Shown here: piece by piece, positions 61,274-64,000 of the stretch
Layout: every line of letters begins with the position of its first letter
Numbering within the stretch: position 1 is the stretch's first letter
Origin: Xenophilus sp. Marseille-Q4582
Lineage (GTDB): Bacteria; Pseudomonadota; Gammaproteobacteria; Burkholderiales; Burkholderiaceae_C
Assembly (NCBI RefSeq): GCF_916700565.1
Contig: NZ_CAKAKO010000001.1
Location: 434,001 to 498,000, forward strand
DNA: 64,000 nt
Direction of reading: 5' to 3'
Position numbers and translations under genes: made by a program
Notes under the pieces: generated by a model
The model's database searches: none
Seen by the model: the letters and a program-made list of their open reading frames with translations, nothing else
Told to the model about the DNA's origin: nothing

Positions 61274-62360
61274 GCGGATGGTGAGATCGCGCCCATTGGG
61301 TGGCGGCGATCGTGACATGGCACTGGACGTCGTGAGCCATGGCCGGCGCGGTCCTGGCGGTGTGCTGCGCTTTGGTCCGGAGCAGATCCAACAGATCAAG
61401 CGCACAGTCAGTCACACGCCCGAGGTGATGGTGAAGGTCTCGGGCGGGGGTCGCGACTTCGGCGGTGTCCGCGCCCACCTCAAGTACATCGGTCGGCACG
61501 GCAAGCTGCCGTTGGAGACGGACGAGGGCCTCATGGTTCAAGGCAAGAATGCGGCGCTGGAGATCGCGCAGGACTGGCATCTCGATCAGTGTCGCAGCCA
61601 GTACCGGTCGAAGCCCGCGGATGGTGAGAAGGACACGCGGCCAAAACTCGCGCACAACATCGTGCTGTCGATGCCCGCGGGTACACCGCCGGAGAAGGTG
61701 TTGGCGGCAGCGCGCATCTTCGCGCGCGAGAACTTCGGGCTGCAGCACCGGTACGCGATGGCGCTGCACACGGATCAGGCGCACCCGCATGTGCACCTGG
61801 TGGTCAAGTGCGAACACGAATTCGAGCCGGGCAAGCGCCTGTACATCCGCAAGGCGACGCTGCGCCAGTGGCGCGAGCAGTTCGCGGCCCTGATGCGCGA
61901 GCAGGGAGTGGCGGCCAACGCGACGCCGCGGCAGATCCGCGGCCAGGTGCACCGACCGCAGCGCGACCCCATCCACCATCGGCTGCGGGCGATGCGCGCG
62001 TTCGGGCAACTGGATGCCATGGCGCGCAGCCAGCGCGCCACGCCAAAGCCGTCGACCTTCATGCGCGACAAGGTGATGACGATGGTCAGCGCGCTCAAGA
62101 GCGGTGCGGGCGTGCTCGCGCAAGGAAAGGACACCTTGCAAGGCACGCGCGACGCGGTCCGTGACGACTGGCAGGCAACCGCACAGACGCTGCGGCGCCA
62201 GGGCTGGGGCGACCTGGCGGCGCAGATCGACCGATTCATGGCACAGATGCCGCCGGTGCAGACGGATGGAGAGCGGCTGGCCGAGCAGTGGCGGGTCTGG
62301 CAGCGCACCCCCACGCCGGAGCGCTCGCGTCCTCGTGTACCCGATGAGCGAAGTCGATAG
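61266..62360 (+). CDS. Relaxase (MobA/VirD2-like)
   Basis: 364 residues. The relaxase fold is seen in VRAHLKYIGRHGK (a tyrosine, Y74, that could be the nicking residue), LAHNIVLSMPAGTPPEKVL, and the three-histidine metal motif ALHTDQAHPHVHLVV (about 167-180). RKATLRQWREQFAALMREQGV follows. The C-terminal 130 residues are helical and basic (TFMRDKVMTMVSALKSG). It nicks oriT and pilots DNA during mobilization. Overlaps the mobC-like gene by 8 bp. No coupling protein or T4SS gene is seen in the window. Confidence 0.87.
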   Translation: MPRRMVRSRPLGGGDRDMALDVVSHGRRGPGGVLRFGPEQIQQIKRTVSHTPEVMVKVSGGGRDFGGVRAHLKYIGRHGKLPLETDEGLMVQGKNAALEIAQDWHLDQCRSQYRSKPADGEKDTRPKLAHNIVLSMPAGTPPEKVLAAARIFARENFGLQHRYAMALHTDQAHPHVHLVVKCEHEFEPGKRLYIRKATLRQWREQFAALMREQGVAANATPRQIRGQVHRPQRDPIHHRLRAMRAFGQLDAMARSQRATPKPSTFMRDKVMTMVSALKSGAGVLAQGKDTLQGTRDAVRDDWQATAQTLRRQGWGDLAAQIDRFMAQMPPVQTDGERLAEQWRVWQRTPTPERSRPRVPDERSR

Positions 62361-62452
62361 GGAGCTCGCTTTCGTGGTCGCAGGAAAGCAGTTACGGGCC
62401 GCTTTCTCGATCGGGTACGAAATCTCGTGCGTGCACGTCGACTATCTGTGAG

Positions 62453-62591
62453 GGCAAGGCCGACAAGCGCGCGGTACTGAAGTTCAACCCGATCCGGGCC
62501 CAGTACGTGTCGCTGGCTGGAGCGGTGGCACACCAAGCAGACCTTCAAGTGGCTGGACGACGGTAGCTACGTTCTTGAAGTGCCCTATTTA
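62453..62591 (+). pseudogene. WYL-domain regulator, part 1 (split by the IS630-type element)
   Basis: Reads GKADKRAVLKFNPIRAQYVSL and, after a one-base frame change near 62516, LERWHTKQTFKWLDDGSYVLEVPY up to 62591. These are the central parts of a WYL domain (AVLxFxPxRAxxV, W-H-x-x-Q, DGSYxLxVPY). The N-terminal HTH part is not present upstream. The gene continues at 63708 after the inserted element. WYL proteins are regulators often found in defence islands. Confidence 0.8.
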
Positions 62592-63705
62592 TTGATCCGG
62601 CCTCAATGAACTTGACTCAAGCCGCATAGCGTACCGTGGCGTGCTCGAAGTACTTGCGGATGCGCTCGGGCTGGCGTTGCACGCTGCGAAGGTGCTTGGC
62701 TGTGGCTTTGGCCAGTTGCAGCTTCGTTCGCGCCGGTGCCAGCTTCGTGACCGCCTGCTTGATATCCGCATTGGCCATCTCATCCGGGTTCAACTCCGGG
62801 CTATAGCTCGGTAGGTAGAACACCTCGATGGCATCGGCATGCTCGGCCAGCCAGGCCTTGACCGGTTTGGCATGATGCACCCGCAGGTTGTCCAGGATCA
62901 GGAACACCTTCTTGGTCTGTCCCTTGATCAGCCGGCGCAGGAAGTCGATCAGGATTGTGGTGTTGAGCGCCCCGTCAAAGATGCGCCAGCGCATCTGCCC
63001 TTTGTTGGTCACGGTGGAGATGACCGACAGGTTGTGGCGCTTGTTGTTGACCCGCACCACCGGCGTCTGGCCCTTGGGCGCAAAACCACGGCCGCGTACA
63101 TCGTCGCTGCGCAGTCCACTCTCGTCGCCCCAGTGAATTTCGGCTCCCTCGGCCTTGGCCCGCGCGGCAATGGCGGGGTAGTCCTCGTCGAGCCACTTCT
63201 TGACCGCCGCCGGTGACTGCTCGTAGGCCTTCTTCATCGGCTTTTGCGGCGTGAAGCCCCAGCGCGCCAGGTACTTGCCCATGGTGCGCACTTGCAGTCG
63301 CAGCCCAAAGCGCTGTTCGATGAGTTGGGCCACAGCGGCGCGGGTCCACAGCGCGTAGGGCATCTTGAGCTGATCGGGCGTCTTGTCGGCGATGAGCTTG
63401 CGCACCAGGGCCTCCTGGGCGGGGTCGAGCAAGCGGTTTTCGCCGAGCTTGCGCCCGCCAATGGCGTCGTGCAGCGCCTTGGCACCGAGCGCCTCATGGC
63501 GTTTGCAGATGTTGAAGACGCCTGTGCGACTCAGGCCGGTGAGCGCGGCGATCTTGTCGTAGGTGTTGCCGGCCTTGCGTAGCCGGATGACCTGAACCCG
63601 GCGCTCATGCCGCGCTTCGTGGCTCAACGATCTCATGTCAGTTGCTTGCATGAATCCGAGTTGGGGGCGGTGCAGATAAATTCAAGTGCACAAGGGCCGA
63701 ATCAA
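62592..63705. mobile_element. IS630-type insertion sequence, complete, 1114 bp
   Basis: Terminal inverted repeats TTGATCCGGCC (62592-62602) and GGCCGAATCAA (63695-63705) match at 10 of 11 positions, with weaker similarity further in. Target duplication TA at 62590-62591 and 63706-63707, the IS630/mariner rule. Removing the element plus one TA restores an open WYL frame exactly. One transposase gene inside. Confidence 0.9.
62617..63651 (-). CDS. IS630-family transposase
   Basis: 344 residues. An N-terminal helix-turn-helix (RVQVIRLRKAGNTYDKIAALTGLSRTGVFNICKRHE) is followed by a DDE domain: EIHWGDESGLRSDD (first D), VFLILDNLRVHHAKPV (second D) and LPSYSPELNPDEMANADIK (E or D third). LYxGVN-type overlapping OrfA/OrfB is not seen; it is a single frame and looks functional. 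It fills nearly the whole element. Confidence 0.94.
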   Translation of the reverse strand: MQATDMRSLSHEARHERRVQVIRLRKAGNTYDKIAALTGLSRTGVFNICKRHEALGAKALHDAIGGRKLGENRLLDPAQEALVRKLIADKTPDQLKMPYALWTRAAVAQLIEQRFGLRLQVRTMGKYLARWGFTPQKPMKKAYEQSPAAVKKWLDEDYPAIAARAKAEGAEIHWGDESGLRSDDVRGRGFAPKGQTPVVRVNNKRHNLSVISTVTNKGQMRWRIFDGALNTTILIDFLRRLIKGQTKKVFLILDNLRVHHAKPVKAWLAEHADAIEVFYLPSYSPELNPDEMANADIKQAVTKLAPARTKLQLAKATAKHLRSVQRQPERIRKYFEHATVRYAA

Positions 63706-63707
63706 TA

Positions 63708-63830
63708 ACGGACCAGGAACTCGTCATGGACGTGCTGCGCTTTGGCGCAGATGTTGAGGTCCTGAGACCGCCCGAGCTGCGGGATGGGGTGGCCGAACGG
63801 TTGTGCGCCGCAGCAAAACTCTACGCGTAG
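63708..63830 (+). pseudogene. WYL-domain regulator, part 2 (C-terminus)
   Basis: Reads TDQELVMDVLRFGADVEVLRPPELRDGVAERLCAAAKLYA and a TAG at 63828-63830, the usual end of WYL regulators (ELVMDxLRxGxxVEVLxPxxLR). It joins in frame with part 1 when the IS is removed. Confidence 0.87.
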
Positions 63831-63920
63831 CAGCTGGCCGATTGGTAGCTCATTCTGTGAACTACCGGCCTTTCAGAATATCCCTCACGCCTGCTGTGTA
63901 ACGTGGGCATGGAGTTGGGA

Positions 63921-64000
63921 ATGCAGATCAATTTTGCGCATCTTCGGCAACCCGCCGTCAGCGGCGGTTGGGTCAACTTCGCGGTCTTCGACGCCCGGTC
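63921..64000 (+). CDS. Start of an unknown gene, cut by window end
   Basis: ATG at 63921 with GGAG at 63911-63914; an ATG at 63909 is also possible. The visible part MQINFAHLRQPAVSGGWVNF continues AVFDARS. No motif can be named from 27 residues. It follows the WYL gene in the same orientation and could have been controlled by it. Confidence 0.55.
   Translation, partial: MQINFAHLRQPAVSGGWVNFAVFDAR

Noticed and set aside
62361-62452. Short gene between the relaxase and WYL remnant
   Set aside because: The open frame continues from a shadow of the relaxase gene, has no ribosome site and no recognisable protein pattern.

Overview
The window looks like a GC-rich betaproteobacterial chromosome, most likely Burkholderiales and probably Comamonadaceae. 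This is inferred from protein content and gene order (murA-hisGD…hisIE-tatABC, petABC-sspAB, a complete mla locus, short-form HisG), not from a database search. A conserved core of about 44.5 kb (3078-47610) lies between two mobile regions.

Left edge (1-3040): a scrap heap of mobile DNA. It holds the 3' end of an IS5-type transposase, a Bug/TctC binding-protein gene beheaded by it, the 3' end of an IS3-type transposase, and a P4-type tyrosine integrase on the minus strand.

Core (3078-47610): an EamA transporter; aroK-aroB-dgt-like-MFS-DUF1415-methyltransferase, packed with 4-14 bp overlaps in its second half; a YfcE-like phosphoesterase; a RAYT (REP-associated) transposase; gltBD (glutamate synthase); a phospholipid-trafficking locus mlaF-E-D-A-C-B followed by a second ABC exporter and a BolA-type gene; murA plus a histidine operon (hisG-D-x-C-B-H-A-x-x-F-x-I-E) with several non-histidine passengers; a DUF4870 gene, a HIT gene and tatABC; a DegQ-like protease; a ProP-like symporter; a NIF3 gene and pdxA; mscL; the cytochrome bc1 operon petABC; sspAB; and tRNA-Thr(UGT). 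The core is ordinary housekeeping: aromatic amino acid, histidine and glutamate synthesis, envelope lipid asymmetry, Tat export, respiration and stringent/proteolysis adaptors.

Right edge (47611-64000, continuing beyond the window): an integrative or mobilizable island starting immediately 3' of tRNA-Thr. It carries an S24/UmuD-like protein, a three-gene set (three-Cys radical-SAM-like protein plus two different TcmP partner proteins), a frameshifted radC remnant, a MazG + PIN-like nuclease + lysine/alanine-rich tail fusion, a helical-repeat protein of unknown role, an antitoxin with a truncated PIN toxin, ssb, DUF932 and DUF7673-like genes, an AlpA-like regulator, a YhcG/DUF1016 nuclease, MobC- and MobA-like relaxosome genes, and a WYL regulator split by a complete IS630-type element with a TA target duplication. 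No integrase or type IV secretion genes are visible in this part.

The best candidates for something new are: (i) the S24-DUF5131-TcmP-TcmP operon; (ii) the MazG-PIN-basic-tail fusion; (iii) a family of dispersed palindromes with core TTCGGCATGCCGAA around the nuclease and relaxosome genes; and (iv) a cluster of strong hairpins before ssb. Functions of these are inference.
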